A DNA stretch of 64,000 nucleotides from Microglena sp. YARC (GCA_022414725.1 CM039464.1:55921038-55985037), one strand, 5' to 3'; shown: positions 52,388 through 64,000, counted from the stretch's first letter. Numbers and translations: made by a program. The notes: generated by a model not told the origin, from the sequence alone.

Positions 52388-53387
52388 NNNNNNNNNNNNN
52401 NNNNNNNNNNNNNNNNNNNNNNNNNNNNNNNNNNNNNNNNNNNNNNNNNNNNNNNNNNNNNNNNNNNNNNNNNNNNNNNNNNNNNNNNNNNNNNNNNNNN
52501 NNNNNNNNNNNNNNNNNNNNNNNNNNNNNNNNNNNNNNNNNNNNNNNNNNNNNNNNNNNNNNNNNNNNNNNNNNNNNNNNNNNNNNNNNNNNNNNNNNNN
52601 NNNNNNNNNNNNNNNNNNNNNNNNNNNNNNNNNNNNNNNNNNNNNNNNNNNNNNNNNNNNNNNNNNNNNNNNNNNNNNNNNNNNNNNNNNNNNNNNNNNN
52701 NNNNNNNNNNNNNNNNNNNNNNNNNNNNNNNNNNNNNNNNNNNNNNNNNNNNNNNNNNNNNNNNNNNNNNNNNNNNNNNNNNNNNNNNNNNNNNNNNNNN
52801 NNNNNNNNNNNNNNNNNNNNNNNNNNNNNNNNNNNNNNNNNNNNNNNNNNNNNNNNNNNNNNNNNNNNNNNNNNNNNNNNNNNNNNNNNNNNNNNNNNNN
52901 NNNNNNNNNNNNNNNNNNNNNNNNNNNNNNNNNNNNNNNNNNNNNNNNNNNNNNNNNNNNNNNNNNNNNNNNNNNNNNNNNNNNNNNNNNNNNNNNNNNN
53001 NNNNNNNNNNNNNNNNNNNNNNNNNNNNNNNNNNNNNNNNNNNNNNNNNNNNNNNNNNNNNNNNNNNNNNNNNNNNNNNNNNNNNNNNNNNNNNNNNNNN
53101 NNNNNNNNNNNNNNNNNNNNNNNNNNNNNNNNNNNNNNNNNNNNNNNNNNNNNNNNNNNNNNNNNNNNNNNNNNNNNNNNNNNNNNNNNNNNNNNNNNNN
53201 NNNNNNNNNNNNNNNNNNNNNNNNNNNNNNNNNNNNNNNNNNNNNNNNNNNNNNNNNNNNNNNNNNNNNNNNNNNNNNNNNNNNNNNNNNNNNNNNNNNN
53301 NNNNNNNNNNNNNNNNNNNNNNNNNNNNNNNNNNNNNNNNNNNNNNNNNNNNNNNNNNNNNNNNNNNNNNNNNNNNNNNNNNNNNNN
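52388..53387. other. Assembly gap (1000 N)
   Basis: Exactly 1000 Ns, the usual placeholder for a gap of unknown size. Any ORF spanning it is an artefact. Confidence 1.
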
Positions 53388-53625
53388 GACCAACAAGGGC
53401 CAGGGGGTTTGTATGTTGGAGGCTCTACCTTGGCCGATACGGAAGCTCACAAGCACTTATGCAAGTGATTTAAGCGACACCAAGTGCATGGCTTTAGTAC
53501 TTGCCTAACTGAGCAGAATGCCACTCCCCTCCTGGCCCCAAGACAAGTACCTTTGGATGGCTAGTGTAAGCTGGTCATGGGTTGTGCAGCAGGTCATAAA
53601 CTAACCTGCCACCATTACAACCATG

Positions 53626-53847
53626 TCAGCCTAGCTGAATGGCCACAGGCCCAAGGGACTGGACCCTTGCCACTACTGGGTTATCCGGTGTTGCGGGACA
53701 CGATCTCTTAGGCCTTTTAGGTGTTCCGGGCCCAAGGGAGTTGCATCTGGCAAATAGGGCCAGGTGATTAGTCCCGCAACTAGGGCGGTTGTAGATCTTT
53801 AAGATGTCTGTGAGACCATGAGGTAAGCTGAAAACCCTGCTGCCCAC
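53626..53847 (-). pseudogene. Unrecognised minus-strand ORF after the gap
   Basis: 73 codons including LPHGLTDILKIYNRPSCG and ALFARCNSLGPGTPKRPKRS. It has the feel of a conserved element protein, but I cannot name the family. It may belong with the relic on the other side of the gap. Confidence 0.3.
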
Positions 53848-53929
53848 ATGGAGGACGTGTTTACTTAGAGATCGCAGCTTGGTTAGGATGGGTCTCTTTG
53901 ACGTCCTTAGGAGGCAGTTGGCTTATTGC

Positions 53930-54470
53930 ATTTTTTCTTAAAACTTTTTTTTTGTTTTTTTTTTTTCAAGTTTTTTGTTAAGTTTTTATTTTTTTTTTCC
54001 CCCCCCTTTTCCTTTTTTTTTTTTTCGGGGTTTCCAAGGCTTTTCCTATCGACTAAAAGTCTTTTCTCATGCTATTTGCACACTCTCACCCAAAAAACTG
54101 GACATAGATCCAGAGCCAGGTTTGCGCATGCACAGGCCTAAGACGGGAAGTGTAGTAGGCAGCTTGGAGCTTAATGGGCAGATCTTAGAAGACTATTAGA
54201 ACTCAAGGTAGATGGGAATTCAGATGCCATTAAGGCATATTCTTGAGTCCCAGACCTCTTCGTCAAGCTTGAACTTGCCTCCGGCCTCTAAGCCTAGCTT
54301 TCCTTTCCTTCTTCTCTTGATACCCCATCACTTAGCTAAGCCTGCTGTCCGTACTGCTCCTTACTGCCACAACTTTCCCCAAGTTCCCCCTTTTACCACT
54401 CCTTTTCCTTACATATGTCTGGGACTGATTTTATATTATCCTGAAGTCCAGGTGTGTGTCTGAAATTGCA
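53930..54470. other. T-rich tract and unassigned sequence
   Basis: Long T runs with a short C run at 53935-54030, then mixed sequence. Short open frames are low-complexity Phe-rich and not genes. Confidence 0.5.
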
Positions 54471-54484
54471 GTGACTTCTTGCAC

Positions 54485-57400
54485 ATGGTAGTAGCACAAA
54501 GACAGACCTGAACAGTCTGGACTTACAAGCTAGATAGTGAGTTGGCTTTATTTTAATGTAAACAGCTGATTAAGGACCATTAAAGCCAGCTCATGTGTGT
54601 ATATACCCCTAATTAAGGGAAAATATCGCACACAAAGCTAAACCTTTACAAGGCCCAAGCATACACCTTTTAAATATGTCTACTAGCACTTGTACCAATA
54701 TGGCCCCATCTGAAATCGCTGGACCTCTCGTGCAGTGTCTCAATGTCCAGCAAGCAGGCCCCCAACTTTGCAAATTATAAGTACTGACAATGATGAAGCC
54801 TGCATGTGCTTATTTCCTAAACCCTTAAGGGTAAATTATATGTAATGGAAATATGAAAAGCAACTGTACAAGGAATCTGAGTCAACCGTTTCTGAATGCC
54901 GCATTTCCCACCACGAGTAATGGGAGAAATGGCAGTATTCAGTACGCCGCGACGCAGGATTCCGAGGACGCCTTCATATTTCAAATATCCGTAAAACCCC
55001 CGGCCTAAACCAGGAGTAAACCACCGCTAGTACTAGTGTTTGCTAGCAGTAACTCTCCTGCCGGTATAAATTCAAGTGCACAGTCACCGGGGGCACTAAA
55101 ATTTCTTGGCGCCCCAAAAGCTGCGTAAGCCTTCGATCTTTACCCAGCTTTTCAAGTTCCCACCACCATCCCTCTGTCCCACAGGAGTATTATCTTCCAG
55201 AAGCTACCGCAGCCTCCCAGGGAAGTGACTCTGTTTAATATTGACAGTAGCGGACTCTATTGGTAGTAGCACACAGACAGACATGAACAGTCTGGGACTT
55301 ACAACTAATAGTAAAGTTGCTTATTAATGGTAACAGCGAAAAGACCAGTAAAGCCAGCCAGTGTTGTGATATTACCCCCTTAATTAAATGGGAAATATCG
55401 CGCCACTCAGAGCTAAAACCTTTGACAAGGCCCCAGATACACTTAATATGGTCCTACTAGCACTTGTACCCAAGGGGGGCCCATCTGAAAAATCGCTGAC
55501 CTTCTCGTTTCTGCAGTGTCGTCAATGTCCAGCAAAGGCAGGCCCCCCAACTTTTCATATATAAGTCACTGACAATTGATGAAGCCTGCATGTGCTTATT
55601 TCCTAAACCCTTAAGGGTATATTATTGTAATGGACAATATGAAACCAGCACTGCGTAAAGTAATCTTTAGTCAACCGTCTGATGCCACCACCTTTCCCAC
55701 ACAGTAATGGGAGAAATGGAGTATTCAGACGCGCGACGCCAGGATTCCGCAGCGACGCCTTTCATTATTTTAAAATTCCGTAAACCCCGGCTAAACCAGG
55801 AGTAACCACCGCTATTACTAGTGTTTTCTAGCCAGTACGTCCTGCCGGTATAAATTCAAGTGCACAGTCACCGGCGGGCACTTAAAATTTTGCGCCCCAA
55901 GCTGCCTAAGCCTCGATCTTTACCAGCTTTTCAAGTTCCCACCACCATCCCTCTGTCCACAGGATTATATCTTCAGAAGCTACCAAGAAGCCTCCCCAGG
56001 GTAAGTGACTGCTGTTAATTTGACAGTTAGGCGACTCATTGGTAGTTTAGGCACAAAGACGACCTGAACAGTCTGGATTACAAGCTAATATAAGTTAAAG
56101 TTGGCTTTATTTAGATGGTAAACAGCTGAAAAGACCAGTAAAGCCAGCCAGTGTTGTGATATACCCCCTTAATTAAAGGGAACAACTATCGCACAAGAGC
56201 TTAAAACCTACAAGCCCAGCATACACCTTAAATATTCTACTAGGCACTTGTACAATGGGGCCCCATCTGAAAGATCGCTGGGACCTCTCGTGCAGTGTCT
56301 CAATGTCCAGCAAAGCAGGCCCCCAACTTTTGCATATATAAAACTGACATGATGGAAGCCTTGCATTGCTATTGACCTAAACCCCTTAAGGTATATTTAT
56401 ATGATAATGCGAAATTATGAAAAAGCAACTGTTAAAGAATCTGAGTCAACCGTCTGAATTGCCACATTTCCCACACAGTAATGGGAGAAATGGAGCTATT
56501 CAGACGCGCGACGCAGGATTCCGCAGGACGCCTTCATTATTTCAATATCCGTAACCCCGGCTAAACCAGGAAGTAAACCACCGCTGAGTACTAGTGTTTG
56601 CTAGCAGTTACTGTCCTGCCCCCACGGTATAATTCAGTGCACAGTCACCCAAACGGGGGCACTAAAATTCTTGGCGCCCCAAGCTGCCTAAGCCTTCGAT
56701 CTTACCAGCTTTTCAAGTTCCCCACCACCGAATCCCTCTGTCCCACAGGAGTTTATATCTTCCAGAAGCTTACAGATAGCCTCCCAGGGGAAGTGACTCT
56801 GTTAATATTCTGAAGTTAGCGCTCTATTGGAGTAGCACAAAGACAGACCTGAACAGTCTGGACTTACAGCTAGATAGTAAAGTTGGCATTTATTTAATGG
56901 TAAACCAGCTGAAAAGACCTAAAGCCAGCCAGTGTTGTGTATACCCCTAATTAAAGGGAAATATCGCACACGAGCTAAAACCTTACAAGGCCCAGCAAAC
57001 ACGGTTTAACAATATGTCCTACTAGCCCACTTGTACCAATGGGGCCCCATCTGAAAGATCGCTGGACCTCTCGTGCAGATGTCTCAATGTTCCAGCAGCA
57101 TGCCCCCAACCTTTTTTGTATATATAAGTACTGACAATGATGAGCCTGCATGTGCTTATTTTCCTAAACCTTAAGGGGTAAATATATGTAATGGAAATAT
57201 GAAAAGCACTGTAAAAGGAATCTGAATCAAACCGTCTGAATGCCGCATTCCCACACAGTAATGGGAGAAATGGAGTATTCAGACGCGCGACGCAGGATTC
57301 CGACAGCGACGCCTTCAATATTTCCAACATATCCGATAAACCCCCGGGCTAAACCAGGAGTAACCACCGCTAGTTACTAGTGTTTGCTAGCATACTGGTC

Positions 57401-58010
57401 CTGCCGGTAATTCAGGCCACAGTCACCGGGGGCACTAAAATTTGCGCCCAAGCTGCCTAAGCCTTCGATCCTTTACCAGCCTTTTTCAAGTCCACCACCA
57501 TCCCTCATGTCCCACAGAGTTATATATCCAGAACTACCAGTAGCCTCCCAGGGGAAGTGACTCTGTTAATATTTGACAGTAGCGACTCATTTGGTAGTAG
57601 CACAAAAGACAGACCTGAACAGTCCTGGACTTACAAGCTAGATAGTAAAGTTTGCTTATTTAATGGTAACAGCTGAACCAAACCAGTACAAAGCCAGCCC
57701 CATGTTGTGATATACCCCCTAATTAAGGGAAATATCGCACTCAGAGCTAAACCTACAAGGCCCGCATACACCTTTAAATATGTCTAACTAGCACTTGTAC
57801 CAATGGGAAAGGCCCTCATCTGGAAAGATCGCTGACCTCTGTGCAGTGTCTCAATGTCCAGCAAGCAGGCCCCAACTTTTGCAAATATAAAGTACTGACA
57901 ATTGATGAGCTGCACGTGCTTAATTTTCCTAAAACCCTTAAGGGTAAAATTATATGCTATTGGAAATATGGAAAGCTCCTTGTAAAGGAATCTGAGTCAA
58001 CCGTCTTAAT
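54485..58010. repeat. ~780-bp satellite, about 4.5 copies
   Basis: 'gtagtagcacaaagacagac' starts units near 54487, 55265, 56043, 56829 and 57594. Each has 'taatgggagaaatggagtat', 'ccggtataaattcaagtgca' and 'aggcccccaactttt'. The copies differ mostly by single-base indels, as in uncorrected long reads. No conserved frame is seen. Confidence 0.9.
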
Positions 58011-58400
58011 CGGGTGCTTTTCTGGGCTACGAGGGTTTGCTTACATGAACCTAGAAAGCGTATGCTTTTGACCAAGTAAAAACGGTCTTTCTGACCTGTA
58101 ATAGGTGCTTTTACTGGGCTTAGAGAGGTGCTCTTCTTTACCTAGAAACGGTGCTTATCTGACCAGAAAGAATCGGTGCCTTCTAAACCTAAGGGAACGC
58201 TGCTTTCTGGCCAAGAATCAAGGTGCTTATCTGACCATAGAAATCGGTCCTTCAATGGACTAGAAAGAAGTGCTTTGCTGACTTAAGAAGCGAATGCCTT
58301 TCTGACCAAGAAACGGCTGCTTTTGGGCATTGAAACCGGCTTCTTGACCTGGTTTTCTGACATGGAAACCGGTGCTTTCTGGGCTAGTAAGGCGCATTCG
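58010..58400. repeat. ~24-bp minisatellite ('gaaaccggtgctttctgacc')
   Basis: About 15 noisy copies follow directly on the satellite. Confidence 0.8.
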
Positions 58401-58699
58401 ACATGCAAAAGTTTCAGCCCCACCAGCTTCAAAAGCCAGCCAATGGTCAAACCCAGGGCATTGCAGCTGCATTGGAATGCCTGTCATCCAGATTGCAGTT
58501 GCCCAACTAGCTTTAGGTTTGCTCAAGGACCAGGGAAGGGAGCTGACTGGGAGCTGCTTACTCGTAAAGCCAAAAATAAATTTGTCTCACTCGGTAATTA
58601 GCGTTAGGCACCCATCATGGGTTTTTCTTAAGGAAATTGATACCAGTGTCTTTCAGTACCACCATGGCTGCTCCTAACTGCGTTAGGCATTGACTGGAT

Positions 58700-59225
58700 A
58701 GGCAGGCAGGGAGCGCCTAGAAGCTGCTGCTCCGTAGCTGAAAAAGAAAAGCCCTGAGGGTATAAACAGCATAGATTTTGGCGGAGCCCCCTCTTCAAGG
58801 ACGGGAGCCCCCCATGTTTACCCATTGTCGTCATCCGACCGACCATCCATCCTTCCAACCCATTTGTCCGTCTGACCGCGCTGACCTGACACGTCAGCCA
58901 GCAGTCTTTGTGGACTAACTCGCTTTCCGTTTGCACCTGCTCGCTCCCCTTTGCGATCACTCTCCACCAATTTTTGGCGTCGCACGGCGACGCTGCATTT
59001 AGAACTTGTTCTTTTTCAGCTACAAGCAGCAGCTTCCAGCAGCTCCCTGGGCTTACTCTTCATTTCCTCCAGTAAACTTAAGCAACCTAGGTATCTAGAA
59101 CTTGATGTCGTCAATTTTTCCAGTAGCTACTGCACCATTTGAACTGATCCTCCATGTCGCTGGTCTTGTGTCCGAAGACCCACCGTCCTGGGGTGAAAGT
59201 CTTTCACAACTTAACAAACAAAAAA
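58700..59225. repeat. Cluster of dispersed TE fragments
   Basis: 58700-58745 and 59010-59050 carry the 'gcctagaagctgctgctcc' family. 58775-58980 matches 30980-31330. 59130-59225 is a SINE family B 3' part ('tcctggggtgaaagtctttc'). Confidence 0.55.
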
Positions 59226-59354
59226 CTTGGAATCTTTTGGGGTTTTACTCAGTGGCAGTCTTAGAGAGCGGGCAAAAGAAGCTGTTGCTATCAGCTAAAA
59301 AGATAAATAGTGCTCTAACAGCTGTATGGCCCCCAAACAACCCCCAAAGTCTAA

Positions 59355-60470
59355 CGTAACGGGGGGGGGGGGGGGGGAAGGGCGGGCACATATTAGGAGG
59401 GATTTACCAACGGGGGGACCAGCCATATGAACAGTAGCCCCCTGGAAAAGGTAGGGGGGGCGGGCCGGCTGGGGGGCGGGCGGGGGGGGGGGGCACTATT
59501 AGGATAGGGGGCGGGGGCGGGGAGGGGGGGCACTATTAGGGGGCCGCTTACAGAAGGGACCAGTCATATGACAGTAGCCTCTGATAAAATAGGGGAGGGG
59601 GGGGCTCTATTAGGGGGGCTTCAATGGGGGGAACCAGCCTATGAACAGTAGCTCCCTGACAAAATAGGGAGGGGAGGGGGGGGCCCTTTTTTTTTTATTA
59701 AGGGCCCTAATTTTGGGGAAAAAACCCAAAAAAGGGGGGCCCAATTTATGAACAGCAGCCTCTGTTAAATAGGGGGGGGGGGGGGGGGGGGGGGGGCACT
59801 ATTAGGGGGGCCTCTTCAGAGGGGACCAGTCATATGAACGTAGCCTCTTAAAATAGGGGAGGGGGGGCTCTATTAAGGGGGGCCTTCCAACTGGGGGGAA
59901 CCAGCATATGAACAGTAGCCCTGACAAAATAGGAGGGGGGGGGGGGGGGGGGGGGCTTTTAGCAGGCGGGAACCAGCCATATGAACAGCAGCCTCTGTTA
60001 AAATAGGGGGGGGGGGGGCGGGGCGGGCACTATTGGGGGGGCCTCCAACAGGGTGACCAGCCATAATGAACGGTATCCCCCTGAAAAAATAGGGAGGGGG
60101 GGGGGCACTATTAGGGAGAGCCCCTAACAGGGGGGCCAGCCATATGAACAGTAGCCCCCTGACAAAATAAGGGGGTGGTGGGGTGTGTGTGTGTGGGGGG
60201 GGGGCACTATTAGGGCGGGGCCTCCAACAGGGGGGGCAGCCATATAAACCAGTAGCCCCCTGACAAAATAGGGAGGGGAGGGGGGGGGGGGGGGGGCAAC
60301 CCTCTAACAAAGGGGACCATCATATGAAAAGTACCCCTGACCAAAATTAGGGATGGAGTGTTTCGTGTGTGTGCACTATTAGGGGCCTCCAACAGGGAGG
60401 GCCAGCCATATGAACAGTAGCCCCCTGACAAAATGGGTGTGTGTGTGGGGGGGGGGGGGGAGCAGATGAA
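59355..60470. repeat. G-rich ~60-115-bp tandem repeat, about 12 copies
   Basis: 'gcactattagggggcctcca', 'gggaccagccatatgaacag', 'tagccccctgacaaaatagg' and G runs up to ~25 repeat across the block. Minus-strand Pro-rich frames are repeat shadows. Many G runs could form quadruplexes. Confidence 0.85.
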
Positions 60471-60620
60471 AATCAAGTATGGTGGCATGGTATAGCTTGA
60501 CAAGCAGGTTAGCGCAACAACACGGCCTCCAAGTGGGTCGGGAGAATGATACAGAGTGTGAATAAAGCAACATTAAAAGTGTGGAGGAGGGATCGTTATT
60601 AGACATTCTCAAGAAAAGGT
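60470..60620 (+). repeat. Detached copy of the 62480-63130 array unit
   Basis: 'gcaacaacacggcctccaag', 'gggagaatgatacagagtgt', 'gaataaagcaacattaaaag' match the later array. Confidence 0.65.
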
Positions 60621-60700
60621 CAAGTTATGCCAAGGGGGGGGCAAAAAAAAAAAGTGAAAGACCCCATCCCCCAAAAAAGTGCTGAGGCACCCTTCCGCAG

Positions 60701-60738
<38 letters not shown>

Positions 60739-62360
60739 CTCCCGAACCCACTGCACAGTCACTATCTCAGCCACCCACTTAGTGTAATGGTTGCTTCTAA
60801 TTAGGCTCATTGACAGAGTTTTTAAAGGCCTATCCATTGAGGTTGGTCTAGAGACCAATGGGAATGTTTGCAACATAGAAAATCATCATCATCAATTTAC
60901 ATTGTTTGTGGGGGTTGTGGGTCAGGGCCCTTGGTCCCTAATGTGCCCACCTTAAATATTCTTCAATAATCAGGCCTTCAATCCAAGCTTCAATCAGCCA
61001 TTAAATAATCAGCAAGCACGCAAGAGAATTCTGAAGGCGCTCTAAGTTTCCGTGGTCGCCCGCTAAGCAATTTTTACCGCACTTGTCGCAGGTAGTGCCC
61101 TTTGATTGTGGGTCCATCGAATAACATCAACTAGCACTAGTCACCAGACGAAAACAGACGCACAGTGACGGGAAGGAAAAAGAAGAATGAGGTTTCGCTT
61201 TGTACGTCCTTGTACAAGTGTTGTTTAGGGTGTTGTGTGTGTTGGGGAGAGAGAGAAGAGAGAGAGAGAGCGGAGAAGAGAGAGAGAGAGACCCTGGATC
61301 CCCCCCCCCCCCCCCCCCCCCCCCATGTGCCCTGGGCAAAAATATGTGGTGGGTCTCTCCCCAATAGCATTTTTGGACTGGTATTTAGTTGAGGAACACC
61401 CTAGTTTCCACTCCCATGTCATTCTGAGGGCTAGAAAAAAAGTGCCTGGAAAGCGGGGGCCCTCAGGAAGTTGCTCGTGTACCGCATGCCGGAATCGGGG
61501 CCGGGAGGGGTCGTAAAGCCCCGAACCATCGGAAAAAATGTCGAAAAATGTGTCGGGTGGGTAGATACCGACCCCTCAAAAAGAGGGGGGGGGGTAGGGT
61601 TTAGGGTCGACGGCTTTCAGAACTCTTAACTTCCTCACCAAACGGAATCTGACAAAGTTAAGCATACCCACGAAAACTGGTTCGATGAGAGCATTCCGAA
61701 CTCCGGCGAATGTTTTCGAGAATGAGTAATGTGTCGTGGTAGTGCTTGAGTAGTGGACCTCCACAGTTTCTAAATACACAAGTGTGAAGGTTGGGTCAAA
61801 CCAGAAACTCAATCTTTCCTCCCCAAAAACTTCTTGCTATAAGGAGGGTACTTGAGCATGCGACTTAGGCTTAACACCACCCTCAAATTCTCAAGCACCA
61901 ACACTAGCTAGCTCAGCTCAGAATCAGGACTAGGAAAAGGTGTTTGCTTGACCATGTTGTCAAACTTTGATCAAATCCATAGGTAAGACCACAAATGGAT
62001 AGAGCTCGTCGAGGGGATCATTATAGACCCTACTTTGACCCCCTAATAATAATTTTTGAAGGAGATATGGGCCTTTGTGGGGGGGGAGGAGGTGGGGGGG
62101 GGTAAGGCTGATTACAAAAAACTTCCGGCATAGGTATATGAAAAAACTTCCTGAGGGCCCCCTGCTGGAAAGAACCTAATTTTTGAGATTTTTTCCTTGA
62201 CCCCCCCCTCCCCCCCCCCCGCGGCCCCAACACTTAGGAGGACCCGTTACGTTAGCAACATTAAAAGTGTTGGGGGGGCACGTACGACATTCTCAAGAAA
62301 GGTCAAGTACAAAGTCTTCATTGAAGAAATGCATTTTTTCTTTTTCGATTCCCCCTACAG
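60621..62360. other. No gene seen; simple-sequence tracts
   Basis: A poly-C run lies at 60703-60736. GA tracts followed by a C run (61245-61325) mirror the poly-G/GA repeat at the window start. Short G or C runs lie at 61585-61594 and 62200-62220. No supported exon. Confidence 0.5.
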
Positions 62361-62487
62361 TCACCCTGAGCGTTGCAGGTCGTTGTCAACCGCGATGGTA
62401 GCTTGTCCAGTAGAGGTGGTAGACCGTTCTCTGCCTGCGTACGACGGGTTCCCTTTATACCACGCCCCACCAGGCGTTATCATTACC
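62361..62487 (+). mobile_element. SINE family A body (5'-truncated)
   Basis: 'gcgttgcaggtcgttgtcaa', 'ccgcgatggtagcttgtcca' through 'accacgccccaccaggcgtt' and 'atcattacc' matches the minus-strand SINE at 28925-29130 but lacks the tRNA head. Confidence 0.65.
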
Positions 62488-63130
62488 TTTGTATGCATTT
62501 TTTTGCGCAGGCAGTACCCATGATCACCAGGCCCAGGGCAAGCAACACTGCCTGCAAGTGGGTTGGAAGAACGATACAGAGTGTGAATAAAGCAACATTA
62601 AAAGTGTTGGGGGTTGTATGATGTTCTCAATACAAAAAGTAAAGTACGTAGTTTTGTTTCTGCATAGGCGAAGCCCATGATCACCAGGCCCAGCGCAAGC
62701 AACACGGCCTGCAAAGGTTGGGAAAACGATACGGATTATGAATACACAAACATTACAAAGTGTGTGTGGGGGGGGGGGGTGGGGTGGGGGCACGTATGAC
62801 GTCTCAATAAAATGTCAAGTATGAAGTTTGTTTTGCACAGGCGGAGCCCATGATCACCAGGCCCAGCGCAAGCAACACGGCCTGCAAAGGTTGGGAAAAC
62901 GATATGGAGTGTGAATAAGAAAAGATTAAAGTGTGGGGGGACACGTATGACGTTTTCAATACAAAGTTAAGTATGAAGTATGGATTGTTTTCTCAGGCGG
63001 AGCCCATGAGAACAAGGCCCAGTGCAAGCAACACGGCCTGCAAGTGGGACGGGAGAATGATACGGAGCGTGAATAAAAAAAAAATGAAGTGTTGGGGGGG
63101 CAAGTATGACGTTCTCAATAAATATATATC
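62480..63130 (+). repeat. ~150-bp array with acceptor-like ends (4 copies)
   Basis: T-rich tract, 'gcacag' or similar, then 'gcggagcccatgatcaccag', 'gcccagcgcaagcaacacgg' and 'cctgcaa.gtgggttgggag' recur near 62509, 62670, 62841 and 62995. The short frame encodes EPMITRPSASNTACK-like peptides. It resembles the acceptor arrays of the large gene, but no downstream exon is identified. Confidence 0.7.
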
Positions 63131-63269
63131 ATATGGAATCATAGCTGGTAATAATGCCTACTTGCTGCAATGTTGCCTTTCTTTTTATGAGGATAAGTTG
63201 GAAGGCCCCTCCCAGATGTTGTGGAGCGGGAAAGTAACGTATACAATTAAGGTTTCAGTAAAGTAAAGT

Positions 63270-63870
63270 ATATAGTAAAGTATAAAATAAAGTATAAAGT
63301 AGAGTATAAAGTGTCCATTATAAAGTGTAAAGTGTAAATTAAATTAAATTAAATTAAATTAAATTAAATTGAATTAAAGAAAGTAAAAGTAAAGTAAAAT
63401 AAAGCAAAGTAAAGTAAAGTGAAGTAAAGTAAAGTAAAGTAAAGGAAAGGGGCGTAAGTGGTGCAGTAAAAGGAAGCATGAATGGGTGATGTATCAGGTG
63501 GATGAGTGAGTGGGAGAATGGTTCATTAAGCTATGTACAGATCTCGTCACAGTAAAAAACTCTTGAGCTCCCTGCTTCCCGAAGGTATCACAATGTGGGT
63601 CGAATGAATTGTGTGTTACATATCCCTACGCCTGTATGCACTGAGTTATCACCCTATTAAGAGGTGTTAAACATGTGTAATAGGCATTCACGTGTTAAAC
63701 ATGTTTAAGAGGTCTTCACGTGTTAAACATGTTTTAGAGGTCTGCAAGTGTTACATATCCCTAGCCTGTATGTACCAAGTTAGCAACCTATTAAGAGGTG
63801 TTAAACATGTTTTATGGGTATTCAAGTGTTAAACATGTTTAATAGGCTTTTATACGTTACCTGTTTAAAA
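63270..63870. repeat. Simple repeats: (AAATT)n, (AAAGT)n and a 28-bp minisatellite
   Basis: 63335-63375 is AAATT-type and 63385-63445 AAAGT-type. From 63655, 'gtgttaaacatgtttaagag' + 'gtcttcac' repeats about six times. No gene. Confidence 0.8.
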
Positions 63871-64000
63871 TGGCCCAAACTTGCAGGCATAAACAGACCT
63901 AGGGTGTAAACTAGGTGCAGACAGCCGGATGGATGCTTGAAGGCGTACATAGCGATGCGATTACTGCTCTTCTTCTCTGCTCGCAGTCTGTGTTGAGTAG

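Noticed and set aside
52179..53508. Long ORFs across the gap
   Set aside because: Almost entirely unknown residues from the 1000 Ns.
54485..58010. rRNA or snRNA tandem genes in the 780-bp unit
   Set aside because: I found no 5S, U2 or U6 signature in the unit.
61595..61615. Interstitial telomere ('tagggtttaggg')
   Set aside because: Barely two TTTAGGG-like units, expected by chance in G-rich sequence.

Overview
This window looks like nuclear DNA of a eukaryote with a repeat-rich genome, most likely a green alga (a prasinophyte such as Cymbomonas is my guess; this is inference). The reasons are GT-AG introns, long non-coding stretches, Ty1/copia, LINE, SINE and hAT-like elements, and a C-terminal thioredoxin domain that reads like the plant/green-algal ACHT type. 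There is no prokaryotic gene organisation. Many single-base indels between repeat copies, and one gap of exactly 1000 Ns (52388-53387), point to a long-read draft assembly, so single-base frameshifts should be read with caution.

Layout. 1-2160: a degenerate ~300-bp tandem repeat with poly-G and GA tracts, split by a TIR element (871-1625). 2255-9466: the N-terminal exons of a large plus-strand gene. 9467-27094: a possible 17.6-kb intron of that gene. It holds SINEs, a foldback element, a copia element (13842-23746, itself split by a 3.47-kb insertion carrying a 151-bp minisatellite) and a small candidate gene (25444-26383). 27095-32886: exons with continuous splice phase that end in a thioredoxin domain. 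33000-34900: minisatellites and SINE pieces. 34508-43970: a three-level nest, with a LINE fragment inside a second copia element inside a minus-strand mobile-element gene. 44000-50820: mostly degenerate tandem repeats and weak exon candidates. 50824-54470: a further repeat, minus-strand remnants and the gap. 54470-58400: a ~780-bp satellite and a short minisatellite. 58700-63900: TE pieces, G-rich arrays and another exon-like tandem array.

The most striking feature is in the thioredoxin gene. At nearly every intron the exon edge is tandemly repeated: either the polypyrimidine tract, acceptor AG and first part of the next exon, or the last part of the exon and its donor GT. I count about a dozen such arrays, with 2 to 8 copies each. 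Almost all copies keep the GT or AG. In most arrays only the innermost copy joins into a phase-consistent reading frame. Tandem duplication centred on splice junctions throughout one gene is, as far as I know, not a described gene architecture, and it is the main candidate for something new here.

One locus (the copia-1 target repeat) has an empty, uninserted copy inside the same window, so its insertion point and 5-bp target duplication can be read directly. The TIR element at 871-1625 can be compared with uninserted copies of its host repeat. Two hAT-like MITEs show 8-bp target duplications.
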